Shown here one piece after another: positions 1 to 8,863 of a DNA stretch of 64,000 nt (positions are counted from its first letter, which is position 1; the number at the start of each line of letters is the position of its first letter). The position numbers and the translations under genes are program-made. Under the pieces are notes generated by a model. It made no database searches. It had not been told where the DNA came from and was given only the letters and a program-made list of their open reading frames with translations. The DNA is taken from positions 1-64,000 of the forward strand of contig NZ_JAENBP010000002.1 in assembly GCF_016481285.1 (NCBI RefSeq), read 5' to 3'. The stretch is from Streptococcus zalophi (GTDB lineage Bacteria; Bacillota; Bacilli; Lactobacillales; Streptococcaceae).

Positions 1-2
1 AT

Positions 3-299
3 TATACCATTTACATTGATACAGAAGGGAATGCCTTAACACCTGATGAGAATGGTAATATTCCAAATTATGAACTAGTTGAAACGAAAGTAGATGCTAA
101 AGGTAATACAATCCATATCTACAAAAAAATTCCAGCTTCACCGAAAGTTAATGAAAGTGTTAAGGAGAACGTTCATTATAAGAAAATGTTACCAAACACA
201 GGTGAATCAGATAAAGTATTCTTACCTCAAGCGTTATTATCAATACTGTTAGGTATGATATTGTTGATAACTTCTAAAAGAAATAAAAAAGAAGAATAA
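3..299 (+). CDS. LPXTG-anchored surface protein, C-terminal fragment
   Basis: Only the last 98 codons are in the window; the gene begins upstream. The visible part has a short repeat-like domain beginning TIYIDTEGN, of the kind found in streptococcal adhesins with MucBP-like repeats. A sorting signal follows: LPNTG, then a hydrophobic stretch (about 18 residues around ALLSILLGMILLI), then a basic tail (SKRNKKEE). The product is therefore expected to be linked to peptidoglycan by sortase. The LPXTG motif is seen directly; the repeat family is inferred and the ligand is unknown. Confidence 0.85.
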   Translation, partial: YTIYIDTEGNALTPDENGNIPNYELVETKVDAKGNTIHIYKKIPASPKVNESVKENVHYKKMLPNTGESDKVFLPQALLSILLGMILLITSKRNKKEE

Positions 300-350
300 T
301 ATTTCATCATCTTAATTGTAAAAGGTAATTAGAATTAGTCATTGTACCAG

Positions 351-402
351 AAAACACCCTGAGAGTTAAGGAAAGTCATCCTTATTCTTAGGGTGTTTTT
401 GT
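351..402. terminator. Bidirectional terminator between the surface protein gene and mnmE
   Basis: A perfect 10-bp inverted repeat, AAAACACCCT (351-360) and AGGGTGTTTT (390-399), encloses a second small stem (TAAGG/CCTTA). T tracts lie on both strands, which fits the convergent genes on each side. Confidence 0.85.
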
Positions 403-478
403 CATTATTACAGATGTTATTTTTTGAAACTTAGAAGGATATTTTTGGATATAAACATTTGATTTAACTGATAACAAA

Positions 479-1852
479 TTATTTGCCTAAACAGAAATTA
501 CTAAAGAGCTGTGTTATCAGTTCATCTGGTGCCGCATCGCCAGTAATTTCACCAAGAATTTCCCAAGTTTTTGTCAAGTCAATTTGAAGTAAATCAACAG
601 GCATTTGTAGTTCAAGTCCTTCGTTAACAGATTTTAAACTCTCAATAGCCTTTTCAATAAGGGATATATGGCGAGAATTGGAGAGATAAGTTGCATCTTT
701 TTCAACAATGCCAGCATTATCAAAGAAAATAGCATTGATTTTTTCTTCGATTTTATCAATATTGGTATGTTCTAAAACAGATATTTTAATACAATCTTCT
801 GGCAGTTTGTCTTCCTCAATTACTTGAGGCAAATCAGTTTTGTTAAGTAGAATAATACGATTACTGTTTTGACTGATTGCAAGCAATTCCTCATCTTGCT
901 TGGTGAGTTTTTCTGAACTATTTAAGACTAGAAGTACCAAATCAGCTTCTTCAAGAGCTTTCTTAGAACGCTCAACACCAATTTTTTCAACGACATCATC
1001 AGTTTCACGAATACCAGCAGTGTCAATGAGTTTAAGTGGTACGCCATTAATATTGATATATTCTTCGATAACATCTCGCGTGGTTCCTTCTATATCAGTG
1101 ACAATCGCTTTATCTTCTTTGAGGAGCGTATTAAGAAGACTTGATTTGCCAACGTTTGGTCGACCGATAATTGCCGTTGATAATCCTTCTCTCAAAATTT
1201 TACCCCGCTTTGCTGTTTTCAGTAGATTACTCAACAAACGTTCAAACGCTTGTGTTTTTTCCTTAATAAGTGCTGTAGTCATCTCTTCAACATCATCATA
1301 TTCTGGGTAGTCGATATTAACTTCTACTTGAGCGAGTGTGTTTAGGATTTCTCGTCTGGTATTGTTGATTAAAGTAGACAAAGACCCGTCTAATTGATTA
1401 ACGGCTATAGACATGGCCTTATCCGTTTTAGCGCGAATAAGATCCATTACAGCTTCCGCCTGAGTTAAGTCAACCCGGCCATTTAAAAAGGCACGTTTAG
1501 TAAATTCACCGGGTTCTGCCATACGAGCACCCTGACGTAAAACCAGTTGTAAAATTTCATTGGTGACAGCAATACCACCGTGAGTGTTGATTTCAATCAC
1601 GTCTTCTCTGGTAAAGGTTTTTGGTGCTTTCATGACACCAACCATCACCTCATCAAGAATCTCATTGTTATCAGGGTCAATAATATGACCATAATTTAAG
1701 GTGTGAGAGTTGACCATACTCAAATCTTTGCCCTTAAAAATACGACTAGCAATCGAGATGGCATCTGTTCCTGAAAGGCGTACGATACCAATAGCCCCCT
1801 CTCCTAGAGGGGTTGAAATAGCGGCAATGGTATCAAATTCTTTTGTAATCAT
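479..1852 (-). CDS. mnmE: tRNA modification GTPase MnmE (TrmE)
   Basis: MnmE works with MnmG to install 5-carboxymethylaminomethyl groups on U34 of tRNAs, in the cytoplasm. The 457-residue protein has the N-terminal folate-binding domain (about 1-118), the helical domain, and an inserted GTPase domain with P-loop GRPNVGKS (about 230-237) and DTAGIRET. It ends in the catalytic motif FCLGK, whose Cys is the family hallmark. I start it at 1852 because GAGG lies 5 bases upstream and the protein then begins [19 protein letters not shown], as in streptococcal homologs. A longer in-frame ATG at 1915 overlaps the -10 box and is unlikely. It is transcribed alone, convergent with the surface protein gene. 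Confidence 0.97.
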   Translation of the reverse strand: MITKEFDTIAAISTPLGEGAIGIVRLSGTDAISIASRIFKGKDLSMVNSHTLNYGHIIDPDNNEILDEVMVGVMKAPKTFTREDVIEINTHGGIAVTNEILQLVLRQGARMAEPGEFTKRAFLNGRVDLTQAEAVMDLIRAKTDKAMSIAVNQLDGSLSTLINNTRREILNTLAQVEVNIDYPEYDDVEEMTTALIKEKTQAFERLLSNLLKTAKRGKILREGLSTAIIGRPNVGKSSLLNTLLKEDKAIVTDIEGTTRDVIEEYININGVPLKLIDTAGIRETDDVVEKIGVERSKKALEEADLVLLVLNSSEKLTKQDEELLAISQNSNRIILLNKTDLPQVIEEDKLPEDCIKISVLEHTNIDKIEEKINAIFFDNAGIVEKDATYLSNSRHISLIEKAIESLKSVNEGLELQMPVDLLQIDLTKTWEILGEITGDAAPDELITQLFSNFCLGK

Positions 1853-1913
1853 AAAAACCTCAATCTTTTCATTCGTTTTAAGAAAACTTATTGGACAAAA
1901 GTCCTTAGTTAAC

Positions 1914-1922
1914 ATTATATCA
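1914..1922 (-). promoter_or_regulatory. mnmE promoter (extended -10)
   Basis: On the minus strand the sequence reads TGATATAAT, an extended -10 box, about 62 bases before the chosen mnmE start. It overlaps the alternative upstream ATG, which argues against that start. Confidence 0.6.
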
Positions 1923-1939
1923 CGTTAAGGAAAAAACTT

Positions 1940-2001
1940 AAAAAAAGAGATTGTTATTCTAACAACTCACATAAAAAAGAAAAACCCACTCTTTTGGAGT
2001 G
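1940..2001 (-). terminator. Two tandem minus-strand terminator-like hairpins
   Basis: Read on the minus strand, CACTC/GAGTG (1987-2001, loop of 5) is followed by GGTTTTTCTTTTTT. GAGTTGTTA/TAACAATCTC (1947-1968, loop of 3, one bulge) is then followed by seven Ts. Both precede the mnmE promoter. No minus-strand gene is visible to the right, so what they terminate is unclear. Confidence 0.5.
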
Positions 2002-2034
2002 ATAAAACCCTTTATGCGAAAAACGTATGAAATA

Positions 2035-2043
2035 TGGTATAAT
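2035..2043 (+). promoter_or_regulatory. rpiA operon promoter (extended -10)
   Basis: TGGTATAAT is a full extended -10 box 30 bases before the rpiA ATG. The region 17 bases further upstream has no good -35 box, as is common for extended -10 promoters. Confidence 0.7.
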
Positions 2044-2073
2044 ATTATTTGATAAAACTATCTAGGAGTTATA

Positions 2074-2754
2074 ATGGAAAATTTAAAACAATTAGTTGGT
2101 ATTAAAGCTGCTGAATTTGTAACAGATGGAATGATTGTTGGTCTTGGGACAGGTTCAACGGCAGCTTTTTTTGTGGAAGCACTTGGTCGTCGAGTAAAAG
2201 AAGAAGGTCTTGATATTGTTGCGGTGACAACATCCCACCGGACTGCAGATCAAGCCAAAGCACTTGGTATTCCTTTAAAATCAATTGATGATGTGACTCA
2301 TGTTGATGTCACTGTTGATGGTGCAGATGAAGTTGATGATGACTTAAATGGTATTAAAGGTGGTGGCGCTGCACTTTTAATGGAAAAAATTGTTGCTAGT
2401 TACACCAAGCATTATATTTGGATTGTTGATGAATCCAAATTATCAGAAAAACTAGGATCATTTAAAGTACCTGTTGAGGTTATTCCTTACGGGATTAAAC
2501 AACTCTTTCGTCAATTTGAAAAAGCTGGTTTCAAACCAACCTATCGCTATGACGAAAATGGCGAACTATTAGTGACTGATATGAAACATCATATTATTGA
2601 CTTACATATTGATGTCATTCATGAGCCTGAAAAATTAGGAAAATTATTGGATGAAACCGTAGGTGTTGTTGAGCATGGTCTCTTTAACGATATGGTTGAT
2701 ACTGTTATTGTGGGATCATCAAAAGGTGTTTCCATCATTGAAAAAAAGAAATAA
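2074..2754 (+). CDS. rpiA: Ribose-5-phosphate isomerase A
   Basis: RpiA interconverts ribose 5-phosphate and ribulose 5-phosphate in the pentose phosphate pathway. The 226-residue product has the phosphate-binding motif GLGTGSTA (23-30), DGADEVD (82-88) and KGGG (95-98), followed by the expected catalytic Glu at 104. The start has TAGGAG at good spacing. It leads an operon whose next genes (deoB, punA, deoD) degrade nucleosides to ribose phosphates, so RpiA can pass their product into central metabolism. Confidence 0.97.
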   Translation: MENLKQLVGIKAAEFVTDGMIVGLGTGSTAAFFVEALGRRVKEEGLDIVAVTTSHRTADQAKALGIPLKSIDDVTHVDVTVDGADEVDDDLNGIKGGGAALLMEKIVASYTKHYIWIVDESKLSEKLGSFKVPVEVIPYGIKQLFRQFEKAGFKPTYRYDENGELLVTDMKHHIIDLHIDVIHEPEKLGKLLDETVGVVEHGLFNDMVDTVIVGSSKGVSIIEKKK

Positions 2755-2764
2755 GGAGAAACAA

Positions 2765-3976
2765 ATGGCAAAATATGATCGCATACATTTAATCGTTTTA
2801 GACTCAGTAGGTATTGGTTCAGCGCCTGATGCTGACCAATTTTTCAACGTTGATACGCCAGATACCACGTCTGATACTATAGGACATATTTCTGAGCAAG
2901 TTGGGTTAGATGTTCCAAATATGCAAAAAATTGGTCTTGGAAATATTCCAAGAGAAACACCACTTAAAACTGTTCCAAAAGAAGATAGTCCAAGTGGTTA
3001 TGTGACTAAGTTAGAAGAAGTGTCTCTTGGGAAAGATACTTTAACTGGTCATTGGGAAATCATGGGACTTAAAATCACAGAACCTTTCGATGTTTTTCCA
3101 GATGGTTTTCCAGAAGAAATACTTGAAAAAATTGAAGAATTTTCTGGTCGCAAGATTATCAGAGAAGCTAACAAACCTTATTCTGGAACACAAGTGATTG
3201 CTGATTTTGGTGAGCGTCAAATGAAAACAGGTGAGCTAATTGTCTACACATCTGCTGACCCAGTTCTTCAAATTGCAGCCCACGAAGACATTATTCCGAT
3301 TGATGAATTGTATAGAATTTGTGAATTTGCTCGTTCTATCACTTTAGAGCGTCCATCACTTTTGGGTCGTATCATTGCAAGACCTTACGTTGGTGAGCCT
3401 GGTAACTTCACAAGAACAGCAAATCGTCATGATTATGCCACATCACCGTTTTCAGACACGGTTTTAAACCATCTATACGAAGCTGGTGTGCCTACCTACG
3501 CTATTGGCAAAATCAATGATATCTTTAATGGCTCAGGAATTTCTAATGATATGGGACACAACCAATCAGATTCACACGGTGTTGACACGCTTATCAAAAC
3601 ACTTAACCTTGAAGAGTTTAAAACTGGTTTATCATTTACCAACCTCGTTGATTTTGATGCCCAGTATGGTCATCGTCGTAATCCAGAAGGTTACCGTGAT
3701 TGTTTAGAGTTATTTGATGGTCGCTTGCCTGAAATTATCGACAACATGAAAGAAAATGACTTGTTGATGATTAGTGCCGACCACGGTAATGATCCAACCT
3801 TTGTTGGAACAGATCATACACGTGAATATATTCCACTTTTGATGTTTAGTAAGAGCTTTAAAGGTGGTGGTGTCATTCCTGTTGGACATTTTGCTGATAT
3901 TTCTGCGACTATTGCTGAAAACTTTGGCGTTTCAAAAGGAATGATAGGCGAAAGCTTTTTAAGTGAGTTAAACTAG
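2765..3976 (+). CDS. deoB: Phosphopentomutase
   Basis: DeoB interconverts (deoxy)ribose 1-phosphate and 5-phosphate, linking nucleoside phosphorolysis to the pentose phosphate pathway. The 403-residue protein begins [18 protein letters not shown], with the first metal-binding Asp at 13. It carries [10 protein letters not shown], in which Thr92 corresponds to the phosphorylated threonine of the Bacillus enzyme, and SADHGNDPT near the C-terminus as a second metal site. I chose the ATG at 2765 because AAGGAG precedes it by 5 bases. The longer reading from 2663 lies inside rpiA. Confidence 0.97.
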   Translation: MAKYDRIHLIVLDSVGIGSAPDADQFFNVDTPDTTSDTIGHISEQVGLDVPNMQKIGLGNIPRETPLKTVPKEDSPSGYVTKLEEVSLGKDTLTGHWEIMGLKITEPFDVFPDGFPEEILEKIEEFSGRKIIREANKPYSGTQVIADFGERQMKTGELIVYTSADPVLQIAAHEDIIPIDELYRICEFARSITLERPSLLGRIIARPYVGEPGNFTRTANRHDYATSPFSDTVLNHLYEAGVPTYAIGKINDIFNGSGISNDMGHNQSDSHGVDTLIKTLNLEEFKTGLSFTNLVDFDAQYGHRRNPEGYRDCLELFDGRLPEIIDNMKENDLLMISADHGNDPTFVGTDHTREYIPLLMFSKSFKGGGVIPVGHFADISATIAENFGVSKGMIGESFLSELN

Positions 3977-4021
3977 TGAGTGACAAGAAACGTTCTCGTT
4001 AACAATAACAAAGGAGAAGAA

Positions 4022-4828
4022 ATGTTATTAGATAAAATTAAAGAAACAACAGCCTTTTTAGAAGAAAAAGGCATGACAAAACCAGAATTTGGTTTAATTT
4101 TAGGCTCAGGTCTTGGTGATTTAGCAGATGACATCGATGAGGCGATTGTCGTTGATTATTCTGAAATCCCTAACTGGGGAGAATCAACTGTGGTTGGTCA
4201 TGCTGGAAAGCTGGTATACGGTAAACTATCTGGGCGTTATGTTTTAGCCTTACAAGGACGTTTCCATTTTTATGAGGGAAATCCACTTGAAACAGTGACT
4301 TTTCCTGTCAGAATTATGAAGGCTCTTGGTTGTCAAGGTGTTATTGTGACCAATGCTGCAGGAGGTATTGGTTATGGTCCAGGAACATTAATGACTATCA
4401 CAGATCATATTAACATGACCGGTGAAAATCCTTTGATTGGTCCTAATTTAGAAGAATTTGGACCACGTTTTCCAGATATGTCAGATGCTTATACTAAGGC
4501 TTATCGCGAGGTTGCTCACAAAGTTGCCAAAAATCTTGGTATGACGCTTGAAAATGGTGTTTATCTTGGTGTAGCAGGTCCAACTTACGAGACTCCGGCT
4601 GAAATTAGAGCTTACAAACTGATGGGTGCTCATGCCGTTGGTATGTCCACTGTACCTGAAGTTATTGTTGCTACGCACTCAGGATTAAAAGTTTTAGGTA
4701 TTTCTGCCATCACTAATTATGCAGCAGGTTTCCAATCAGAACTAAATCATGATGAAGTGGTAGAAGTTACTACAAGAATTAAAGATCAGTTTAAAAATCT
4801 GATCAAATCAATACTAGTTGAATTATAA
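4022..4828 (+). CDS. punA: Purine-nucleoside phosphorylase, trimeric type
   Basis: This enzyme phosphorolyses inosine and guanosine (and deoxy forms) to base and (deoxy)ribose 1-phosphate. The 268-residue sequence has the phosphate-loop serine in GLILGSG (around 29), VVGHAGKL (His60), QGRFHFYEG (80-85), the purine-site motif AGPTYETPAEIR, and ITNYAAG. These mark the low-molecular-mass, 6-oxopurine-specific family, distinct from the DeoD type encoded next door. The start at 4022 has GGAG 5 bases upstream; a GTG at 3980 would only add an unconserved 14-residue tail. Confidence 0.95.
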   Translation: MLLDKIKETTAFLEEKGMTKPEFGLILGSGLGDLADDIDEAIVVDYSEIPNWGESTVVGHAGKLVYGKLSGRYVLALQGRFHFYEGNPLETVTFPVRIMKALGCQGVIVTNAAGGIGYGPGTLMTITDHINMTGENPLIGPNLEEFGPRFPDMSDAYTKAYREVAHKVAKNLGMTLENGVYLGVAGPTYETPAEIRAYKLMGAHAVGMSTVPEVIVATHSGLKVLGISAITNYAAGFQSELNHDEVVEVTTRIKDQFKNLIKSILVEL

Positions 4829-4837
4829 GGAGAAAAC

Positions 4838-5548
4838 ATGTCAATTCATATTTCAGCAAAACCAGGCGAAATCGCCGATAAAATTCTCTTACCGGGTGAT
4901 CCTTTACGTGCTAAATTTATTGCCGAAAACTTTTTGGAAAATCCAGTTCTTTTTAACGAAGTAAGAGGAATGTTAGGTTATACAGGAACCTACAAAGGAC
5001 ATCGTGTCAGTGTGATGGGAACAGGAATGGGGATGCCTTCTATTTCTATATATGCCCATGAATTAATTACTGAATATGGTGTCAAACGATTGATTCGTGT
5101 GGGTACAGCAGGCTCAACATCTAAAGATGTTCATGTTCGCGAACTGGTTTTAGCACAGGCAGCAGCGACAACATCAGCCATCATTAGAAATGATTGGCCA
5201 GAGTTTGATTTTCCACAAATTGCTAGCTTTAAATTGTTAGACAAGGCTTATCATATTGCTAAAGAACTTGGCATGACTACTCACGTTGGCAGTGTTTTAT
5301 CAGCTGATTTATTCTATTCTGATTTTTTTGATAAAATCATTAAACTTGGAAGCATGGGTATCAAAGCAGTTGAAATGGAAGCGGCTGCTCTTTATTATCT
5401 TGCTGCTAAACATCAAGTGGAAGCTCTTGGTATTATGACGATTTCTGATAATCTGACAAATCCAGAAGAAGACACAACAGCACAAGAGCGTCAAACAACC
5501 TTTACTGATATGATGACTGTGGGACTTGAAACCTTGATAAGTGAATAA
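4838..5548 (+). CDS. deoD: Purine-nucleoside phosphorylase, DeoD (hexameric) type
   Basis: DeoD phosphorolyses 6-oxo and 6-amino purine nucleosides. The 236-residue protein has [14 protein letters not shown] (17-30, phosphate site), VGTAGS (88-93), the sugar-site VEMEAAAL (178-185, Glu181) and the catalytic Asp204 in [10 protein letters not shown]. It starts 10 bases after punA with AAGGAG in front. Together with PunA it gives the cell two complementary purine phosphorylases feeding DeoB. Confidence 0.96.
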   Translation: MSIHISAKPGEIADKILLPGDPLRAKFIAENFLENPVLFNEVRGMLGYTGTYKGHRVSVMGTGMGMPSISIYAHELITEYGVKRLIRVGTAGSTSKDVHVRELVLAQAAATTSAIIRNDWPEFDFPQIASFKLLDKAYHIAKELGMTTHVGSVLSADLFYSDFFDKIIKLGSMGIKAVEMEAAALYYLAAKHQVEALGIMTISDNLTNPEEDTTAQERQTTFTDMMTVGLETLISE

Positions 5549-5549
5549 T

Positions 5550-6320
5550 ATGAATAAATCTGAAAAAGGCCTCTATTTCTTATTAGACGTTTATGATTAT
5601 CAAAATGCCTTTAAGATGGCAAGTCTTATTGATGGCATTGATACAGACTGTCTTTATATTTTAGAAATGCTTAAAGAACGTAGAGAATTAAATATTGATT
5701 TTCTCTACAGGCATCATGATAAAAATCAATCTATTAAACAAAACTATGGTCTTAATTTAGTGAGTCATTCAAAGACTGAAGAGACAATTCTTAATTATAT
5801 TTTAGATTTAGAAGCTAAAATCAAAAATGGTCGTATCATTGATTTTGTCAGAAGTGTTAGCCCTATTCTTTACCGTTTGTTTATTAGAGTTTTGCTGAAA
5901 GAAGTTCCTGATTTATTTGATTATGTTGAAAATTCGAGGTCGGATCGTTATGATACTTGGCGGTTTGAAAAGATGAAAACGTCAAATAATCAAACCATTC
6001 AATCGTTCATCTCTAGACGGAGAGATTCCCGTGTTACATCAAGAAGTTTAGTTGACATGATTTTAGTGTCTAATGCGCCTGATGAAATCAAAGAAACGGT
6101 AAAACTGCTAAGACAGTTTGAAAAATCGGTTAGAAATCCCTTATCGCACTTGATAAGAGCTTTTGATGAAAAAGAATTACACCAAACTACGGGATTTTCT
6201 TCGAAACTCTTTCTTGAAAAAATTATTGATTTAGCAGAATTCACTGGTTTAGAATACAACAGAAAAGAATTTTATTTTGATCAGATGAATCATTTTATTA
6301 AAAAGAAGTGGTTAACATAA
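5550..6320 (+). CDS. Conserved hypothetical protein between deoD and cpsY
   Basis: I do not recognise a domain with a known function. The 256-residue protein is charged and looks mostly alpha-helical, with no signal peptide or membrane segment, so it is probably cytoplasmic. It begins one base after deoD and ends at a strong terminator, so it is the last gene of the rpiA-deoD operon. A GTG at 5541 would add three residues; neither start has a good ribosome binding site, which suggests translational coupling to deoD. Some streptococcal annotations call the gene at this position cpsX, but nothing here shows a capsule role. Confidence 0.8.
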   Translation: MNKSEKGLYFLLDVYDYQNAFKMASLIDGIDTDCLYILEMLKERRELNIDFLYRHHDKNQSIKQNYGLNLVSHSKTEETILNYILDLEAKIKNGRIIDFVRSVSPILYRLFIRVLLKEVPDLFDYVENSRSDRYDTWRFEKMKTSNNQTIQSFISRRRDSRVTSRSLVDMILVSNAPDEIKETVKLLRQFEKSVRNPLSHLIRAFDEKELHQTTGFSSKLFLEKIIDLAEFTGLEYNRKEFYFDQMNHFIKKKWLT

Positions 6321-6346
6321 AAAAGCAGTGGACTCACTGCTTTTTT
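6321..6346. terminator. Bidirectional terminator between the nucleoside operon and cpsY
   Basis: A perfect 10-bp stem, AAAAGCAGTG (6321-6330) and CACTGCTTTT (6335-6344), has a 4-base loop and T tracts on both strands, between convergent genes. Confidence 0.92.
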
Positions 6347-6348
6347 GT

Positions 6349-7254
6349 TTATTCAAATTTGACTTCTTCAATGAGGTAATCGATGAACCGTTCTCCCATT
6401 TTTGACAGCAATGCTTTTTGATGGGTAATATAGACAACGTTTATCTCATCTTCAACATCCAAAGGAATGGAGATAATGTTATCCCCGTTTAGGTTGCTAT
6501 TTAAAACACCGGTAGCAATAGTATAGCCATCAAGGCCAATTAAGAGATTAAAGAGAGTGGCACGATCACTAACGACAATAGATTTTTTATGTGTTAGTTG
6601 TGACATAATCTCTTCAGAAAAGTAAAAGGAATTGTGGAGACCTTGATCATAGCTAAAATACGGAGAATCTTCTAAATCTTTCAAACTTAACATTGTTTTT
6701 TTAGCCAGAGGATGAGATTTACTGATAAAGACATGAGGCTGTGTTTTAAAGAGGCTTGTCGCAGTCAAATGATTATCTTCAAACAGTTTAGTCAAGACAT
6801 CCTGATTGTACTTGTTTAAAAACAAGACACCTATCTCACTACGAAAATTTTTAACATCATCAATAATCTCCCAGGTTCTCGTTTCCCTTAGAAATAATTC
6901 GTAACGCGTCATGTCCGTTTTCTTTAATAACGACACAAAAGCGTTGACAACAAAAGCATAATGCTGGGAAGACACACTAAAAAGCTCTCGGTTATTATTA
7001 GGTGATTTGTAGCGTTCTTCAAGTAGGGAAGTCTGTTCGACAACCTGTCTAGCATAAGAGAGAAATTCGACGCCATCTTTTGTAAGGCGAATACCTTTTG
7101 AATGTCTAAAAAAGATGGTAATGCCCATTTCTTTTTCTAAATCTCTAACGGCATTTGACAAACTAGGTTGGGTGATGTAGAGCTGTTTTGCAGCTTCATT
7201 CATACTACCTGTTTCAACAATTTTTATAATGTAGTGTAGTTGTTGTATTCTCAT
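6349..7254 (-). CDS. cpsY: LysR-family regulator CpsY/MtaR
   Basis: A 301-residue LysR-type regulator. Residues 1-60 form the winged helix-turn-helix (LHYIIKIVETGSMNEAAKQL then ITQPSLS), and the rest is the periplasmic-binding-like effector domain. It is divergent from the capsule operon, the position of cpsY in S. agalactiae and S. iniae. In those species the homolog (MtaR) controls methionine uptake and surface/immune-evasion genes, so a direct capsule role should not be assumed. An extended -10 box lies 6 bases before the ATG, so the mRNA may be leaderless. Confidence 0.92.
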   Translation of the reverse strand: MRIQQLHYIIKIVETGSMNEAAKQLYITQPSLSNAVRDLEKEMGITIFFRHSKGIRLTKDGVEFLSYARQVVEQTSLLEERYKSPNNNRELFSVSSQHYAFVVNAFVSLLKKTDMTRYELFLRETRTWEIIDDVKNFRSEIGVLFLNKYNQDVLTKLFEDNHLTATSLFKTQPHVFISKSHPLAKKTMLSLKDLEDSPYFSYDQGLHNSFYFSEEIMSQLTHKKSIVVSDRATLFNLLIGLDGYTIATGVLNSNLNGDNIISIPLDVEDEINVVYITHQKALLSKMGERFIDYLIEEVKFE

Positions 7255-7260
7255 AACTCT

Positions 7261-7269
7261 ATTTTATCA
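7261..7269 (-). promoter_or_regulatory. cpsY extended -10, possibly leaderless
   Basis: On the minus strand TGATAAAAT ends 6 bases before the cpsY ATG. A start 7 bases after the -10 would coincide with the initiation codon. No strong Shine-Dalgarno sequence is present. Confidence 0.5.
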
Positions 7270-7329
7270 CAAAATAAAAAAGATAAGCGAATATTACACT
7301 TTTGTAAAAATTTAACATATGAAATAAAA

Positions 7330-7358
7330 TTGCAAAAAAGCTGAAATTATGATACAAT
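7330..7358 (+). promoter_or_regulatory. Capsule operon promoter
   Basis: TTGCAA (7330-7335), a 17-base spacer and TACAAT (7353-7358), with the extension TG at 7350-7351, form a strong sigma-A promoter. It leaves a leader of about 30 bases before cpsA. It is the only good promoter seen ahead of the operon. Confidence 0.8.
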
Positions 7359-7393
7359 GGTGGAGAAAATTCCGTGTTATTGAGGTGAAAAAA

Positions 7394-8863
7394 ATGTCTT
7401 ATAGTTCTAGAAGAACTAAACAAAAATCTTCAAATTCTTTTGATTTTTTCAGAGGTATAAATATTGCATTATTAGTCATTTATTCTTTATTAAGTGGCTT
7501 ATTTCTTTTTAACATCTTTAAATATAATTTTTTAAACGTCAGATATATTAATGTTTTAATAGCTGTGAGCCTAATTTTATTTTTTTTAATTAGTCTCTTT
7601 TTAATTGTTAAAAAAAAGGCAAAAATCTTTACCCTTATATTGCTAATATTCTTGAGTGTTGGGGCTGGTAGTGGTCTTTATTTTACGAAATCTACCATTG
7701 ATGTTTCTAATAAATTAAATGAAACAGCAAGCTACTCTGAAATTGAGATGAGTGTGGTTGTTCCTAAAGATAGTGAAATTACGGATATTAGTCAATTAGA
7801 TAATGTTTTGGCACCACTGAATAGTGATAGAAGTAATATTGAAGCTTTAATAGATAATATTAAAACTGAGAAAAATCAAACACTTACTGTTGAGACAATC
7901 GAATCCTATGAAGCTGCCTATGAATCTCTTATAGCTGGGGAAGAGCCAGCAATGGTTATGAGTAATGCTTATAGTAGTTTGTTAGAGATTAAACACCCTA
8001 ATTTTTCTGACAACCTTAAAACTATCTTTACCTACAAGGTTGTAAAACAAATTGAGAAACCTGATCTTCATGTAACAAACACTGATTCTTTTAATATCTA
8101 TATCAGTGGTATTGATACTTATGGTTCCATTTCTTCAGTGTCACGTTCTGATGTTAATATCATTTTGACAGTAAATCGTAAAACAAATAAGGTTTTACTA
8201 ACAACAACACCTAGAGATGCCTACGTTCAAATTCCTGATGGTGGTAACAATCAATATGATAAATTAACTCATGCGGGTATTTACGGTGTCGAAGCATCAA
8301 TTCATACGCTGGAAAATCTTTACGATATCAAGATTGACTATTATGCTAAAATAAATTTCACATCGTTCTTGAAGTTAATTGATCTTCTTGGAGGAATTGA
8401 AGTAGAAAACGATCAAGCATTTACCAGTACTGTTGGTGGTTATGATTTTCCAGTTGGAAAAATTCAAATGACTTCAGAAACAGCATTTGCATTTGTTAGG
8501 GAACGTTATTCGCTAGAAAACGGTGATAAAGATCGTGGTAGAAACCAAACAAAAGTCATTGCTGCTATTATTGATAAATTAACCTCTATCAATGCTATCA
8601 CAAACTATACTAATATCATTAATGGTATCGGTGATTCGATTCAAACCGATATGCCACTCGAAACCATGATGGGATTGGCCAATGATCAGCTCAGTACAGG
8701 TGGAAGGTATTCTGTTTTATCTCAGTCAGTTGACGGGACAGGATCCACTGGAGAATTACCTTCTTATGCGATGCCTTCAGCAAGTTTATACATGCTATCA
8801 CTTGATGAAAATAGTTTAGAAAATGCCAAATTGGCAATCAAAGAGACGATGGAGGGTAACTAA
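7394..8863 (+). CDS. cpsA: Capsule regulator/ligase CpsA, LytR-CpsA-Psr family
   Basis: LCP proteins attach capsule polymer from undecaprenyl pyrophosphate to the cell wall. The 489-residue protein has a basic cytoplasmic N-terminus, three hydrophobic segments within about residues 17-100, an extracellular accessory domain, and the LCP catalytic domain in the second half (ISGIDTYG, LTTTPRDAYV, FVRERYSL, DRGRNQTKVI with the conserved Arg residues). I start at 7394 with GAGGTG upstream. The in-frame ATG at 7349 overlaps the promoter -10 and cannot be used by that transcript. It is the first gene of the operon. Confidence 0.95.
   Translation: MSYSSRRTKQKSSNSFDFFRGINIALLVIYSLLSGLFLFNIFKYNFLNVRYINVLIAVSLILFFLISLFLIVKKKAKIFTLILLIFLSVGAGSGLYFTKSTIDVSNKLNETASYSEIEMSVVVPKDSEITDISQLDNVLAPLNSDRSNIEALIDNIKTEKNQTLTVETIESYEAAYESLIAGEEPAMVMSNAYSSLLEIKHPNFSDNLKTIFTYKVVKQIEKPDLHVTNTDSFNIYISGIDTYGSISSVSRSDVNIILTVNRKTNKVLLTTTPRDAYVQIPDGGNNQYDKLTHAGIYGVEASIHTLENLYDIKIDYYAKINFTSFLKLIDLLGGIEVENDQAFTSTVGGYDFPVGKIQMTSETAFAFVRERYSLENGDKDRGRNQTKVIAAIIDKLTSINAITNYTNIINGIGDSIQTDMPLETMMGLANDQLSTGGRYSVLSQSVDGTGSTGELPSYAMPSASLYMLSLDENSLENAKLAIKETMEGN

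Noticed and set aside
900..1310. Plus-strand open frame of 136 codons inside mnmE
   Set aside because: It is the shadow of the mnmE coding strand, Ser-rich, without a ribosome binding site or recognisable domain.
2663..2764. Longer N-terminus for DeoB
   Set aside because: The extension lies in rpiA out of frame and lacks a start signal; AAGGAG marks the ATG at 2765.
7402..7418. Methionine box for the CpsY/MtaR regulator at the cpsA start
   Set aside because: The arm sequence ATAGTT is similar but the spacing is wrong for the known box, so it is listed only as an inverted repeat.
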